64,000 nt of DNA. Source: Steinernema hermaphroditum. Its lineage: Eukaryota; Nematoda; Chromadorea; Rhabditida; Steinernematidae. The stretch lies in NCBI GenBank assembly GCA_030435675.1, contig CM059625.1:6386001-6450000 (forward strand), in the 5' to 3' direction. Below are positions 1 through 11,261 of the stretch, in pieces. The notes under the pieces are model-generated. The model did no database searches, was not told where the DNA came from, and saw nothing but the letters and a program-made list of their open reading frames with translations. Every line of letters begins with the position of its first letter. The stretch's first letter is position 1. The position numbers and the translations under genes were made by a program.

Positions 1-2477
1 TCAGAGAGCCGTCAGCCATAACTACCGTTGTTCCACTAAATGATGAAGCACCAGCCGTGGCCGCGATCGCAAAGAGTAGTCCCACTATGCCCTCGTCGTC
101 CGCTTCTACTAGCGCCATTTTACCCGACATGGTCACTAGTGCTAATGAGGCTGCAAGCACGGTAGAGGCGTGGAATTTACATGCGCATCAACTGCGTGAT
201 TGTAACTTCGATGACAACTGCACTGTGACGATGAGCACAGTTGCATTGCATCCAGCGATGGAAAGTAGTGCTGAAGGGGACGGGTGTGACTACAGCAAGC
301 AAATATCGGAAAAGTCAACGTACGCGGAGCGTGCTGAAGCAGACACGACCTTTTCCGAGGAGATCGACGATCTTGTGTAAGTTCCGAAAGCAGCGTCTTT
401 TTGTGGAAAGAAAACATATTGCCACTTCCCTTCTTTCACTTGTACTTTCACTCACAACTATTGATTGATGCAGACTGTTTCGCAATAGATCTGATTGTAG
501 GCGACGCCCTTCGACATCTCCACAGAAGCCGCAGACAACCTCAGTAAACTCCGCGGTATCCCCCATCAACGTGTCAATGCCTTTGACTCCTCAAACAGCG
601 ACATCCGTCGCAGCGGTCTGCACCCGAAGTCTTCCTTCCTCGCCGAAGGTCTCCCTCGCAACAACCGTCATCGCTCAGTCTGCCGTTAACACTCCCTCCA
701 TCTCTCCATTTGCGCCCGAAAAGAAACAGTCAAAACCCATTCCCACGTGTGAGGCTTGTAACAAATCGCTTTCGTCCGAATACTCGCTCAAGCGTCATAA
801 ATCGACGTGTGTACGCTATAAGCTCTTACAGCAAAAAAAGAAAAGGTACCCGAGAAGCGCTATTCTAGCTCATCTTCCTTTTCAGACCGGATTCTCAGAG
901 CACAATTGCGGAAGTACTTCCGAAGGTCGAGGAGAAACCAACCACCGAGAAAGACGCATCTATCCCTTCACTTGTGGTCCCGGCACTTGCTATTAACGAA
1001 GTGGATGGTACTACTTGGGCATCAGGTTTAGGAGAGGCTAGCGACTTAAAGGAATCGTTAGATCGAATTATTGACGACAAAGAGGTTCCAAAGGATGATT
1101 CGAACAACGACGAACCAACACCGATGAAGGAAATAGCTGGAGAGTTTATGTATTCTGAATCTGGCTGCATGTCCGAAGGACTGTCATCGACGGAAGAGAT
1201 GAAACCACTGCTAAAAGAAGTGAAGAAAGAAATAGAAGAAGAACAACTTGAAGAAATGAAAAGCGAAGAAGTCTTTTTGTCGTTTCCCGAAAGTCTCCTG
1301 TGCAAAGAAGAGTTCGTAGAGGACGTAAAGCAGGAGCAAGCGGTTGTCCTCGAGCAATGCAATGATGAGGAGGCGTTGAAGGAAGAAAACGATGAGTGGT
1401 TCGAGGCCAAAAACGAGTTCACGCCGCAGTGTGATCCCGCTGATCCTACTGTCAGTGCCGCTGCCGACAGCACGACCACGTCGTCGTCGAGTCAAGCGAC
1501 AACACCCAAGAACGAACTACCCAAACTGGAGAACGGGTTATCTCCGTTGACAGACGATCGCAAGCGGGCGATTTCCGAAGAAATCACCGAAGAAGACAGC
1601 GGCAGTGAAAGCAAAAGTGACGAAGACAGCAGACCACCAACCAAAATTCTGAAGACTGAAGTAGAAGAAAAACCCGGTGACAGTGTGAGTCAATTTGAAG
1701 AATCTCTCGGCAGCGACGCATGCAATCTTTCAGGCCTGCGATTCTCAAATAAACGGGTGCAAAATGGTGGGGAAGAATTTGATGGTCGCTCAAATTGAGC
1801 CTAGGTAAACAAACGCCTTCCTCTCCAACTATTCATCTCGATACCTTTAGGCCCCCCATAAATTATAATACAGATGCTATTCTCCATGTTGGCAGATGCT
1901 GCTTCGAAATTCCAAAGCAGGTGACAAACCCACACAAAAACTCGCTTCTCACTCATTCGCTTTCAGTTTCTCGCTGTCCACTCACACCATTTTGACAATT
2001 TGTTTCTCAATAACCCTAATGAGAATTCATTTATACTTCCTGGCGACATTGAACCCGGTGCCTTTGAAAAATCTCTTGGAGTAATGACAAAGCAAGTGCC
2101 CTTAAGTGGTAGGGAAGACATGCATAACTATCGTAACAAGGAACTTACTTTCAGAATTGAACATCGACTTAATTCTACATGTTGCGGAACGACTGAAATT
2201 CACATATCTGCGGAAACAATGTAGAGCGTTTATCAAACATACAGTAAGTCCCTTAATCAAAATTCGCCTCGTCAGGATGAACGTTTAGCTACCACATACG
2301 TCAGTGATGCACGCCGTTCGGCTTACCGACGAGTACTGTTTCAAAGCGATCAAAAAACGTCTGATCAACTCGGTTCCCGAAAACATGCTTCGCGAGTTCA
2401 ACGAAGACGAACAGTACGAGATGATGAGCAGCGGACTGAAAGCGGAACTGTTGGAGAAGTGGTCCATTTACCTCTGA
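1..2477 (+). CDS. Zinc-finger plus C-terminal BTB/POZ domain protein (5' end outside window)
   Basis: This is a probable nuclear or adaptor protein; its exact function is unknown. Exons inferred from splice sites and phase are <1-376, 474-845, 886-1684, 1734-1804, 1851-1920, 1967-2105, 2155-2243 and 2289-2477, and all junctions keep frame. Exon 2 encodes one finger of C-x2-C-x12-H-x4-C type (CEACNKSLSSEYSLKRH..C). Exon 3 is a long acidic Glu/Ser-rich low-complexity stretch. Exons 4-8 give a BTB fold: DAILHVGRCCFEIPKQ, then HSHHFDNLFLN, then the SFILPGDIEPGAFEKSL strand/helix, then LNIDLILHVAERLKF and LRKQCRAFI. A tail beginning HAVRLTDEYCFKAIKKRL follows, resembling the segment after BTB in nematode BATH/BTB proteins. 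The reading frame is open at base 1, so the start codon lies to the left. Fusing the finger exons to the BTB exons rests on phase alone; two genes remain possible. Confidence 0.7.
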
Positions 2478-3666
2478 TTGTTTTCCATTCTTTGCATTTG
2501 TTACCTTCAGATATTTATTGTACTATTTAACCCTTACTCCTCTACTGCATTGAGAGCTTTATCTCGTTTATCTCATAGAGTGTGCGTCGAGCGCATTTCT
2601 TGAAGCTGCCAGAAGCTTTACTCTAACCGTTATTATTTCCACAAACATTTATTGTTCCCTCAAAGCCCTTTACGGTTTCTATCTGCAGGTACATGTCTTT
2701 TCCACATTCCGTTCAGATTTTATGTTCGAATTCTATGTGTTTAAAAGCGTTAGCAAACAGTCAACCATGTTTATGTCATTGTTTTCTGCGATCTCTTTCG
2801 TTAATTTCACAATATAGTCGATTTCATCTATGTTAAATTTGTTATAAAATTGGCAATCTAACCATGATCTCTGTTATATTGTATGAAAGTCTATTATCGT
2901 AGAGAAGTATAGTGTATTGTATCGATTATATTATCATAAACAAGCTCAATTTATTGAGGAATACGGGCGTCAGATGTTCATTAAGTAGACAGAGTCGGTT
3001 ATTTTAAACTAACTAACGTGTTTGTCTATTCACAAAGGGATTATGATGAAGGCAGTGTCGAGTTATTCGTCAAGCTCGTCTCCTTTTCCTTTTTACTTTA
3101 CGAGAAGCCGTTATTAGGAATCAATGGTGAACAATGGCGTTTGAATCGTGTGACGTGGATTTTAAAGAACATAATCGATTAGCTGCCCATCACGACGTTG
3201 TACATGGATCCTGCTGCGGTCTAGAACGCCTCCAACATATGAATCTCCAGCTAACTCTCAAATGCAAACTAATGATTTGCTAATAACTCAGCGAGGAAAG
3301 CATGCTGACAGTCGAGCCAGGGCTCATTCGCGGCGGAATCTGCTCAACAACCGTCCGTTCATGAAATTGCGTCAGAAACGAGAAAACAGCGAGTTACTAT
3401 GATTTTGAGCATATCCCATTGTAAATTTTTGGCGCGTGAAATGCGCGCGCAAAATTTTCGTGGTGGGAGCTTTGTTAGAGATTTTTGACGAATACCATAA
3501 TAGCAAAAATGACTCACATTTGTTCACAGGACTAGGAAATGTAGCAGGCATTGCGAAGAAGAACAATTAGTTGCTCCCAACATAAAACTATCATCATAGA
3601 GAAGGAAAACGAAGGACACATGCTACAGTAAGAAAGAGTTTCGTTATGCATGTTAATCGATTATGT
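2478..3666. other. Intergenic, 3' flank of the BTB gene
   Basis: AT-rich sequence follows the BTB stop codon and grades into ordinary intergenic DNA. I see no open frame with splice sites, no tRNA and no canonical motif worth naming. Confidence 0.5.
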
Positions 3667-4639
3667 GAGAAAATATCCCGCGAGAAAATATCCCTGCGAG
3701 AAAATATCCCAGCTATGGCAGCAAGTCATACTCATTTCCCTTGCGCTTACGCTCTGCTGCTTCTTCGGGTGCTTGATTTTAGCAGTTTTTTCCTTCTCTT
3801 CTGTTGTAGTCACTCTCCACACTTCTGTGATCCACCGAAGCAGGATTAAAGTAAAAATCGGGGTAGAAATGCGGTAGATCGCCTGTAAAATGAATTCAGA
3901 ACTCCATAAGTAGGAATTTAGACCTTCAGAAGTACTAGGATATCAGCGAAGCAGTCAAGACAACAGGGCTCGCCCTTCGGGCCCGCGTTAAATCAATAGG
4001 CATAGTCCTAAGCCGGAGCCTAAGCCAAGCCTGGATGTTAGGCTAAGCACAAAAATGAATATAGGGCTCGCTTCGCACGCCCGCAGTCTGAATTTGCAGG
4101 CTGAAATCTGCGAAAATAAGCGAATCCTAGATTATCCATAACGAGAGATGAGAGAGAGCTTGTGCGGAACGAACGATTGACGGGATCAGTGGTGCGAAAA
4201 AAACTCATTTGACTCGTTTGCTCATTCCAAACAGTTCCCTAATTTTCAAACTATAGAAGGTATCTTCATAAAATTTCTGAGGATATCGTTGCGGGACTCA
4301 AGGATTTTTCGAAATTAAAAAAAAAAGTTCGTACGTTCGGTCTACTTGCGCTGCCTTTCTTCGCGCTGTTTGCTGAAGAAAGGCGAAGAAAGGCAGCGCA
4401 AGCAGACCGAACGTACGAACTTTTTTTTTTAATTTCGACAAATCCTTGAGTCCCGCAACGATATCCCCAGAAATTTAACGGCCGATCCTAACAATTTCGG
4501 AAGATAATTTTGAAATAGAGGATAGGCCGCCCAACGCGAAAAGAGGCTGTCTTTGTGATGCATTTGCCGAAGAAAAGAAGACTATTACCATAGCTGGGAT
4601 ATTTTCTCGCGGGATATTTTCTCGCAGGGATATTTTCTC
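3667..4639. mobile_element. Foldback, MITE-like transposon with minisatellite terminal inverted repeats
   Basis: The ends are 52-bp inverted repeats (3667-3718 and 4588-4639). Each is made of three direct copies of a 15-16 bp unit starting GAGAAAATATCCC and finishing with AGCTATGG. The first two spacers (CGC and TGC types) are in opposite order at the two ends. Inside lies a second, almost perfect hairpin (arms about 4281-4366 and 4383-4466). No protein-coding capacity is visible, so it is non-autonomous. A target-site duplication is not evident. The terminal unit resembles GACAATAGATCCC, the unit at the ends of the MULE at 26054-29811, so the two may belong to one superfamily. Confidence 0.75.
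4281..4466. repeat. Long internal hairpin of the 3667-4639 element
   Basis: Two arms of about 85 bp are near-perfect reverse complements (GGATATCGTTGCGGGACTC at the left end, its complement at the right), with a long A run in one arm and T run in the other. The loop is about 18 nt. A transcript would form a stable stem, a possible small-RNA source. Confidence 0.8.
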
Positions 4640-4948
4640 CACCAACGATGTGAATCGTTTTTTTCTTTACATCCTATTCGTTCACAAACACGTTTGTTTA
4701 AAACCATTTCATTTGAATGTTCTTAAACAAGTTCATGTTGGCGAATTGTGTGAGGGCTGATCATCACAAGTGCGATGGAGTGGGTCCCACAGCGAACAAC
4801 CCTACACAGCCACAGTGCATATGGTATTTCTGAATTTCGCCTTTCGGCTGTGGTTCCGTACAATATGCTTGTTTTCTCTCGCGATATTGCGTTCTTCCTA
4901 TTTTCTATCGAATTTTATTTGATTGAGTTCAAATCTGCACAATTTCAG

Positions 4949-5995
4949 GAAACATGGATAGCGTCGGGGATACGCCAGACGCCGAGCCGGAGAAGCCCAT
5001 TCTCAAGACGTCCGATGCGTCATCTATGCTTGGTCTGCGATCGGAGCTCTTGAAGAAGAGCAGTCTGGCGAAAGCTGGAAGTTCGTCTTCTCGCGTTTCG
5101 GAAGTTAACCTTACGCAAAGCAGCATCTTGCGGGGACCGAAGAAAGCCGCTGATCGCGTGAAGATAGAAAAAGGTGAAAGACTTCAAGCTCTCCAAAAAT
5201 CCCGGGAAATTAGCGCCAAACAAATCGAGATGGATGAGAAGCGAAGAAAAATTCTGGAAGAGAAAAGTCGAGTGTACGAACGTATGTCTCGTGGAGAAGT
5301 GTTGGTCAATGATGATGGCCGGGAAGCTGAGTTTCTGGTGAATTTCTTGGAAAAGCGAGATGAATTGGAAGAAGCTAGCGAACGTCGTCGAAAGCATGAA
5401 GATGCCGACAGTGACGAAGACCGTGAAAGGTCAGCAACTCCACCGCTTATCGAACATTATGTTCCCAACGAAGAACGACGTGTTTATGGTGCATCGCATG
5501 TCGTTTTCTCGAATAATGAAGAAGCCAGGCAAAAGGAGATCAGTGCGCTGCTTGCCCTTTCAACCCAAACCGCAGCGTCTCGAGACAAAGTGAAGAAGCA
5601 GGCTAAAGAAGTTGAAGAAAAAGTGGATGAGCGATTGAAGGAGTTGCGGAATCAATTTGAACTACCGGAACCTGAACCTGAACCGGAACCAGTTGAGCCG
5701 GAGGTTCCGCTCGACAGCATTTCTCTACCCAGTGACGAACCGCCTGAAAAACGTCCGAAACGCTCCTATGGAATCCGTGAGTGGGACATCGGAAAGGAGC
5801 AGCAATTCCGTTACATGGAAAGCAGACGCGAAGAGCGCGATGATGAGTTCAGACCGCCCACTTCTTATTACCGCCATTAATTGATATTATTGAAGTGTTG
5901 ATTCTATTTATTTTTGGTGACTATGTATTTGTTCTGATGCGTGAGATATTACCTTTGTAACGTTGTTGATCTCGTGGAAATATAAAGTTGTTCAG
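4949..5995 (+). promoter_or_regulatory. Probable two-gene operon: trans-splice acceptors of CCDC174 and NOC2
   Basis: AATTTCAG ends at 4948, five bases before the CCDC174 ATG, with no upstream coding exon, which fits SL1-type trans-splicing. The CCDC174 stop (5880) is 121 bp before the NOC2 ATG (6002), and GTTGTTCAG ends at 5995, six bases before that ATG. A tandem same-strand gap of about 100 bp with an acceptor at the downstream ATG is the hallmark of nematode operons. The leader sequence used cannot be seen. Confidence 0.65.
4954..5880 (+). CDS. CCDC174: CCDC174 homologue, coiled-coil nuclear protein
   Basis: One uninterrupted exon encodes 308 residues. Residues about 55-115 and 200-235 are highly charged and helical, as in the family. 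The central segment holds the conserved block NEERRVYGASHVVFSNNEEAR followed by helical repeats. A short EPEP repeat lies near residue 240, and the C-terminal region has GIREWD and RDDEFRPP. CCDC174 is a conserved nuclear protein linked to the exon-junction complex and splicing in vertebrates; the worm role is inferred. A splice acceptor ends five bases before the ATG, and the NOC2 homologue starts 121 bp after the stop, so the two are probably co-transcribed. Confidence 0.85.
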   Translation: MDSVGDTPDAEPEKPILKTSDASSMLGLRSELLKKSSLAKAGSSSSRVSEVNLTQSSILRGPKKAADRVKIEKGERLQALQKSREISAKQIEMDEKRRKILEEKSRVYERMSRGEVLVNDDGREAEFLVNFLEKRDELEEASERRRKHEDADSDEDRERSATPPLIEHYVPNEERRVYGASHVVFSNNEEARQKEISALLALSTQTAASRDKVKKQAKEVEEKVDERLKELRNQFELPEPEPEPEPVEPEVPLDSISLPSDEPPEKRPKRSYGIREWDIGKEQQFRYMESRREERDDEFRPPTSYYRH

Positions 5996-6001
5996 GTGAC
6001 G

Positions 6002-8370
6002 ATGAAGACGAAAGCTACTAAGCTGCGCAAGAAATCGGCATGTCCTCCGCCGGATGAGGATGGAAAATCTCATCGCGAGGAACTGATGAAGATTGTTGAA
6101 AATGACCCAGAATTTATGGAGTTTTTGAAGGAGAACGATGCGGATCTCTTGGGGAACGACTTCATTGAGGGTTTCTTTGCAAACTTTTTGAAAGCCGAAA
6201 TAACTTACGTTTAGACGAAGACGAGTTCGAAAAGGAGCCAGAAGTCGAAACCACCGTAGTCGCCGGTGGGAAGCTGCGCATCCGCAAGGATCAAGATGGT
6301 CGCAGCATCGTCGATGATGATCTTGTCGATTTCATCGAGGATCACATCAAGGTCGACTCTGGATCGGGTGAACTCAAAGCTCAGGAACGGGTAGTACGTC
6401 TCGCGGTGAAATGCTTTATCGCGTGTGTGGCTCGCGTTGGCGCGAAGATGGATTCTCCGCAGTTTGTCGTCGAAAGTCAGCAAGGTGAGTGAAGGTTCTG
6501 AAATCTGGTGCTACTTTAAATGTAGTCTTTGAACGTGTTGTTCGCTTATGCTTCCAACAACTCACTGGGTGTCTTTACACCTTGTTGGGGAAGGTGAAGG
6601 CCGATGAAAATCCCAAACCTGATAAGACGGAGAACGCCGATGAAGTCGATGATGAACAAGAAGATGATGAGCCTGAAGACCAATCAGACGAAGATTACGA
6701 TAAGCAGGTTCAGGCTCATGAGCCACTTGCCACTGAATCGTTCAAGAACTGGAAAAAGTATAGTGCTGTTGTGAAACAGTACCTTCACCATTTGACCATG
6801 GTAATATATACTCAAATGTTCCTGAACAGCCATTTTTTCAGTTCGTCGACGAATTACGACACGATGACGTCATATTCGCCACAGTGAAAACCATTGAGCA
6901 AGTGGCCGAGATATACATTCACTTCAAAATTCTACGGAAAAGAGTTCTCAAGGTATCTTTCGATATGCCGGTGCTGGGTATAATTACCATCGTTTCAGTC
7001 ACTCATACGCCTGTGGTCTCAGAAAAGCGAGAAGTGCCGCTTGATCGCTTTTGTTGCGATGTCGCGATTCTGCAAACTCAGCGATAGTTTGATTCCTTTT
7101 GTGCTTAAGGTAATAACAGAAGACCGGTAAATGCAATCTTTAGTTTAGTCCTGCTACGTCAGCTATATCTCAAACTCACGAGTTGTCACTCCTGATACAC
7201 TTCCACTGATTTCGCTGATGCAGCGGACCTATGCTGAGCTCGCCATGATTCGCCCGTCCATTACCTATCCATACATGTTTGTGTACATCCGCCAGTGCGC
7301 CATTCACGTCAGGAATGCTATGATCGCCAAACGAAAGGTTTGACTGTAATGACAACAAGAAATCAGCTGGGAGCATTTAGGATATGGTGCAAACGGTGTA
7401 CAATTGGCAGTTTATCCAGAGCTTGTATCTGTGGTGTGAAGTTATTTGCAAAGCTTCGAAGTACCACGGTCATGAAAAGGATTACAGATCAGTGGAAGAA
7501 CTGGCCTTTCCGTTTACTCAAGTTGTCACAGCAACCATGCGGTAATCGTTGTTGTTATGAGGAGCTCATTTATTTATTTTTACCTTCAGGCTATTCCCAT
7601 CGGCCAAATTTTTGCCATTGAGGTTGCACTGCATCCGAATGTTTGTGCAGTTGCAAAAGTATTGTGATATATTTATTCCAGCTCTGTATTACTGTGCCGA
7701 GGTAGGCTTTGTTATACGACTTACGCGAACTTAAGGTTGCTCATTCCAGCTACTGGACGACGTTCTTGAGATGACGACAAAGACACCTAAAACCAAGAAC
7801 GGAAATTTCGCTGATATTTTGTGCCTTTTGAAAGCGTCTGATGCCATGTTGTCCGACGCCGTGTACCGGAAAGCTGTTTCGGATGACCTCCACGGGCAGA
7901 TGCTGAAATCGGCATATCATATGGCCACACACAGTGGATTCCCCGATGTCATTGTTCCATTCGATGCCAAGATAAGAGTAAGCTCGTTCACGCGTGGTAC
8001 AGGTGCACCTAGCGTTTGCTTCAGGCATTCATTAAAAAGTGTCGATCACCAATGGACAAAGTACAATTCAAGTACTTGTTGAATACTTTGCGAACTCATG
8101 CTGAACACGTTCGAATGGTGATTTTGGCAAAGCAAGTGGATTTGAATGAAGAATCCAGCTTGGTAAGTCATGTTACGTAAACATATAGTACTGGTAGCAT
8201 TTCAGAACGGAATTCATTTCGCACTAAAATTGAATTCACCGCTCATTACATTCTATAACAACTGGACTAAGCAGATTGAGGCACAGCGAGATGCACTGGA
8301 AATTGCTGAAAAGAGCGCCCAAGAGGAAACAAAACGGATGGAAAAGAGAAGAGCGAAGGCGAAGAAGTAG
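6002..8370 (+). CDS. NOC2L: Nucleolar complex protein 2 homologue (NOC2L family; PRO-2 in C. elegans)
   Basis: Eleven exons: 6002-6170, 6215-6484, 6526-6800, 6842-6952, 6999-7109, 7149-7337, 7381-7541, 7590-7701, 7750-7977, 8025-8162, 8206-8370. Together they encode 642 residues, slightly shorter than the human protein. An acidic N-terminal region (EDEFEKEPE) and an Asp/Glu-rich insert near residue 190 precede the helical-repeat Noc2 domain, seen in MRLFPSAKFLPLRLHCIRM, in YNWQFIQSLYLWCEVI and in the segment around KYLLNTLRTHAEHV. The Lys/Arg-rich end (RMEKRRAKAKK) fits nucleolar targeting. Noc2 pairs with Noc1 and Noc3 to export and mature 60S pre-ribosomes. It is the probable downstream gene of an operon. 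Intron 1 has an unusual GTTTCT donor. Confidence 0.88.
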
Positions 8371-8571
8371 ATCGTTGTTTTATTGCTTGTTCGGGCGTTG
8401 ACCTCGAACTGTTGTTACCAACTTGTTGCTGTTTATTACACAGAATTGTTATCTCCGTTGTTATCTGATAAACACTCAGAACTTTTTGTATTTACAAACT
8501 TCGGACAGTGAGAGTGTATTACATAAGAGCTTGTTACATAATGATGCCAGAAGTCGAATGTATCGCAATTA
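8371..8571. other. Convergent intergenic gap between NOC2 and LEPROT homologues
   Basis: About 200 bp between two converging 3' ends. Nothing beyond AT-rich 3' flank is visible. Confidence 0.5.
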
Positions 8572-9475
8572 TCACCAGAGAGCCATTTCTGTCAGTTCTT
8601 CTTCGTTGAAGTAGCGGAAGTAACCGATGATGCTGCCGAACAAGACGATGTTAGCCAACAACGTGAAAACACAAGCACCAGCGTTGATCTATAACAGAAT
8701 GAAGATGTATGTAGATGAAATAATAATAAGGACCTTCAGTGATGATAAGTGCATACAACACAATACACGAGGCCATACTATACAATACAGATTTACAAAT
8801 TTACAAATTGGTGACGTGATGTGGTTTAGAACAACTGAGCGTTCCATCCGCCACTGTCGTCTTCACGGTGAAGGTAGTAGTAGGCCCATATCGTGGAGAA
8901 CATTACAACGGAGCCCAAGTTGGCACAAAAGCATGCACCCCATTTGATCTAAAATTGGAAACATCCGATGGCGGGAAAGGTGAAGCGGAAAGTCAATGGC
9001 TACTCATTGTCGAGGTGAAGCAAAACGGTTGGTATTCATGCAGGATCATTCTGTCGATCATCATGCACGGCGACAAACGCGTGCAGTATTGAGAACGAAA
9101 CACTTACCACTGAGACGTGAGCCAAAACGAGCGGAAGCGCGAAAGCAGAGATGACGATACCCGTAGTCGCGAACAAAGCAAACTCGATACACGCCGAGGT
9201 TCCTGTCATATCTTCGTTGTAGTGCCGCGCGATCATAAGTGGGATTGGAACCAAAATGTAAAATGTGATGACGAACATGGGCCACCACGACCTGAAATGA
9301 GTTAATGTCAGAACGGCAAGTCATAATTGCATACCCGAAGTCAGAAAGGGCACATCCCAATACCAGAAGGGTGAGTCCGACAACACCAGCTAAAGCCAGC
9401 AACACAACGGCTGAAACGAATCGATGGCATTACCAGGAAACCAATGAAGAGGGAAATACCTTTAACGCCTGCCAT
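8572..9475 (-). CDS. LEPROT/VPS55 homologue with two alternative terminal exons
   Basis: This is a four-helix endosomal membrane protein of the LEPROT/Vps55 family, which acts in endosome-to-vacuole trafficking and receptor surface levels. Exons run 9475-9460, 9410-9335 and 9291-9108, then either 8948-8826 (132 residues in total) or 8688-8572 (130 residues). Family landmarks are MAGVK, LTLLVLGCALSDFGSWWPMF, IARHYNEDMTGTSACIE and TTGIVISAFALPLVLAHV. Both final exons start ATC in phase 0 after an acceptor and encode homologous fourth helices: IKWGACFCANLGSVVMF in one and INAGACVFTLLANIVLF in the other. Human LEPROT is about 131 residues, so either product is full length. A TTTTTTTTCAG acceptor 49 bp upstream of the ATG suggests trans-splicing. 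Confidence 0.9.
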
Positions 9476-9529
9476 CCTTGAGAGCCTTGATTTTATTTAA
9501 CCAGCAAGTTTGGTTACAAACGATCTGAA

Positions 9530-10094
9530 AAAAAGGAAGAACCGTGAGAAATCGAAATAAGTGTTTGTAAGGTAATTGATATACAAGAAGTATCAATATA
9601 ATGGACAATACCGCGATGAAAAGAAGAAGAATTTAGCACCATGTATTCAGAGTACAAGCTGCACTCCAGCTGTAGTCAATTTGAAAACAATGACTAATAG
9701 GTTGGGACGCTGAAAGACAAACAAAATGGTGCAGTCCGCAGCCATCGACTTCTAAGGAACACAACTGGATTTCCGCGAGGAAACACCGGTCGATACGAGC
9801 AGCTCACGGTGTCTGAAAAAGAAAACAGCGGAAACGGTTCGGCGGCCGCTGGCGGACACTAATAAGACGCGTCGCGCTGCTTGACATCCCCTCCCGTCGC
9901 TGCGCAACGGTTGGCAGCCTGTCGTATTGGTCTTTGCTGCAATCATGCTTATCGCTGCGAGACCACCGTCTTATCCTGATCATAGCAAGTATTACTGCAG
10001 CTCTAGTTCTGGTCGCTGTTTCAAGCGCCCTACGGGAAAAAAAAGATTCAAACCTTTCCACAGCTTTTATTAACTACAGTAACGTTTAAAACAA
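9530..10094. other. Intergenic, no gene seen
   Basis: Only short unsupported open frames are present. An AATAAA on the minus strand near 10065 probably belongs to the 3' end of the next minus-strand gene. Confidence 0.5.
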
Positions 10095-10970
10095 TTAATA
10101 AATACGAGAGCAAATCTTTGGTGGCACAGGCGGTTTCAAGCTTTTAGGCCTTAAAGGCGCTGCAGACGTACTCGTAGCCACAGTAACCGGCTGTTGGATT
10201 TCGGTGATTTGAGGTGGAAAGGTTGTAGTTGTAACTTCTTCGACGTCCTCCGACGACGTGCCGTTCGTAGCATCCCAGGCTCTGTAGTGGAACGGGATAC
10301 TGTAATCTTCACTTAGGCGCCACAGTCCTGACGCTTTGCGGTACCCATCTATGAGACCTTGATGATATTCTCGCATTTTGTATTCGAACTCGTCTAACTC
10401 CCGCATTTCCTCGTTGTTCAACTGACGTACGTATAGGGAACCGATGTAGACACGATAGTTCTGGACGACGCATCCGCCGAAGCGGTGGACTACCGTATCC
10501 CTTCCTGTACAGAACGAAGGAGCCGATGGTCGTCGGGGCGCGGTATGGTGTGGGACGCGAGAGGACATTCGCCCGCCGAGCAACCAATTGAAATTGCCAT
10601 GCGATGTGTAGGTTTCGCGGAAAAAATCAGCGATTAACTGAAAATAAGAAGGTGTTGCAAACTGTGATAGGCTACCTTGTTGTAATTATCCATGTTTGCT
10701 TCATAATCGGCCAATTCCTGCTGCTCTGCTAGGGTTATCTCGCGCACAAAGTATCCATTCGCATAGAGAAGATTAGCCTACAGTGTTGGTTAGCAAGCCA
10801 CGGAGACACTTTCATACCGTAACCGTACATAAGCTGTTTCTGAAGGGAACTGAAGAATGATGTCTTCGGTAATGGGTCGGAGCATCATTTACGGAGAGTT
10901 GCACATCAGATTCCACACAAAGCACTAGGAGAAACAACGACAGAATACGTACAAATCGGAAGCCGACCAT
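10095..10970 (-). CDS. Secreted pepsin-inhibitor-3-like (aspin family) protein
   Basis: Three exons (10970-10818, 10777-10676, 10637-10095) encode 265 residues. The start chosen gives a signal peptide (MVGFRFVRILSLFLLVLCVES); upstream in-frame methionine is unlikely. Two copies of the nematode pepsin-inhibitor-3 repeat follow: a first with CTVTANLLYANGYFVREI and a second with PSFCTGRDTVVHRFGGC, then YIGSLYVRQLNNEEMREL. Each carries the family pattern C...(L/Y)(F/Y)..G.(F/Y)VR.(L/I)T/N followed by an acidic helix. The C-terminal 60 residues are Thr/Pro-rich. Parasite members inhibit host pepsin; free-living relatives have unknown targets, so inhibitory activity is inferred. A second family member lies at 17153-18912. 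Confidence 0.78.
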
Positions 10971-11261
10971 ATTGTCCGAGTTGGATGGCTGTTGAAAGGA
11001 CGCATCGTTCTTATACACTAACGCTAATCTGTCAATGAACGACACATTCATTTGTTTGTTTCAACGGCTGAAAAACCAACACGAGTCGCTTCCCTTTCAC
11101 TTTTCCTTTGTTTGCTTTTTATTCCGTGTAAATTACATCCCATTCAACCAAATATACGCAAGTCTTACTTAAGTAGCTCACAACATTCGCTTCACTAGAA
11201 GATTTCGCGTCGACCATGCAACTGTATTTAGCTGAAGCCGTCACCAGTAAATGCTAAATGA

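Noticed and set aside
3667..4639. 9-bp target duplication for the small foldback element
   Set aside because: Flanks share only fragments such as CGAT and AATCG; no clean direct repeat next to the ends.
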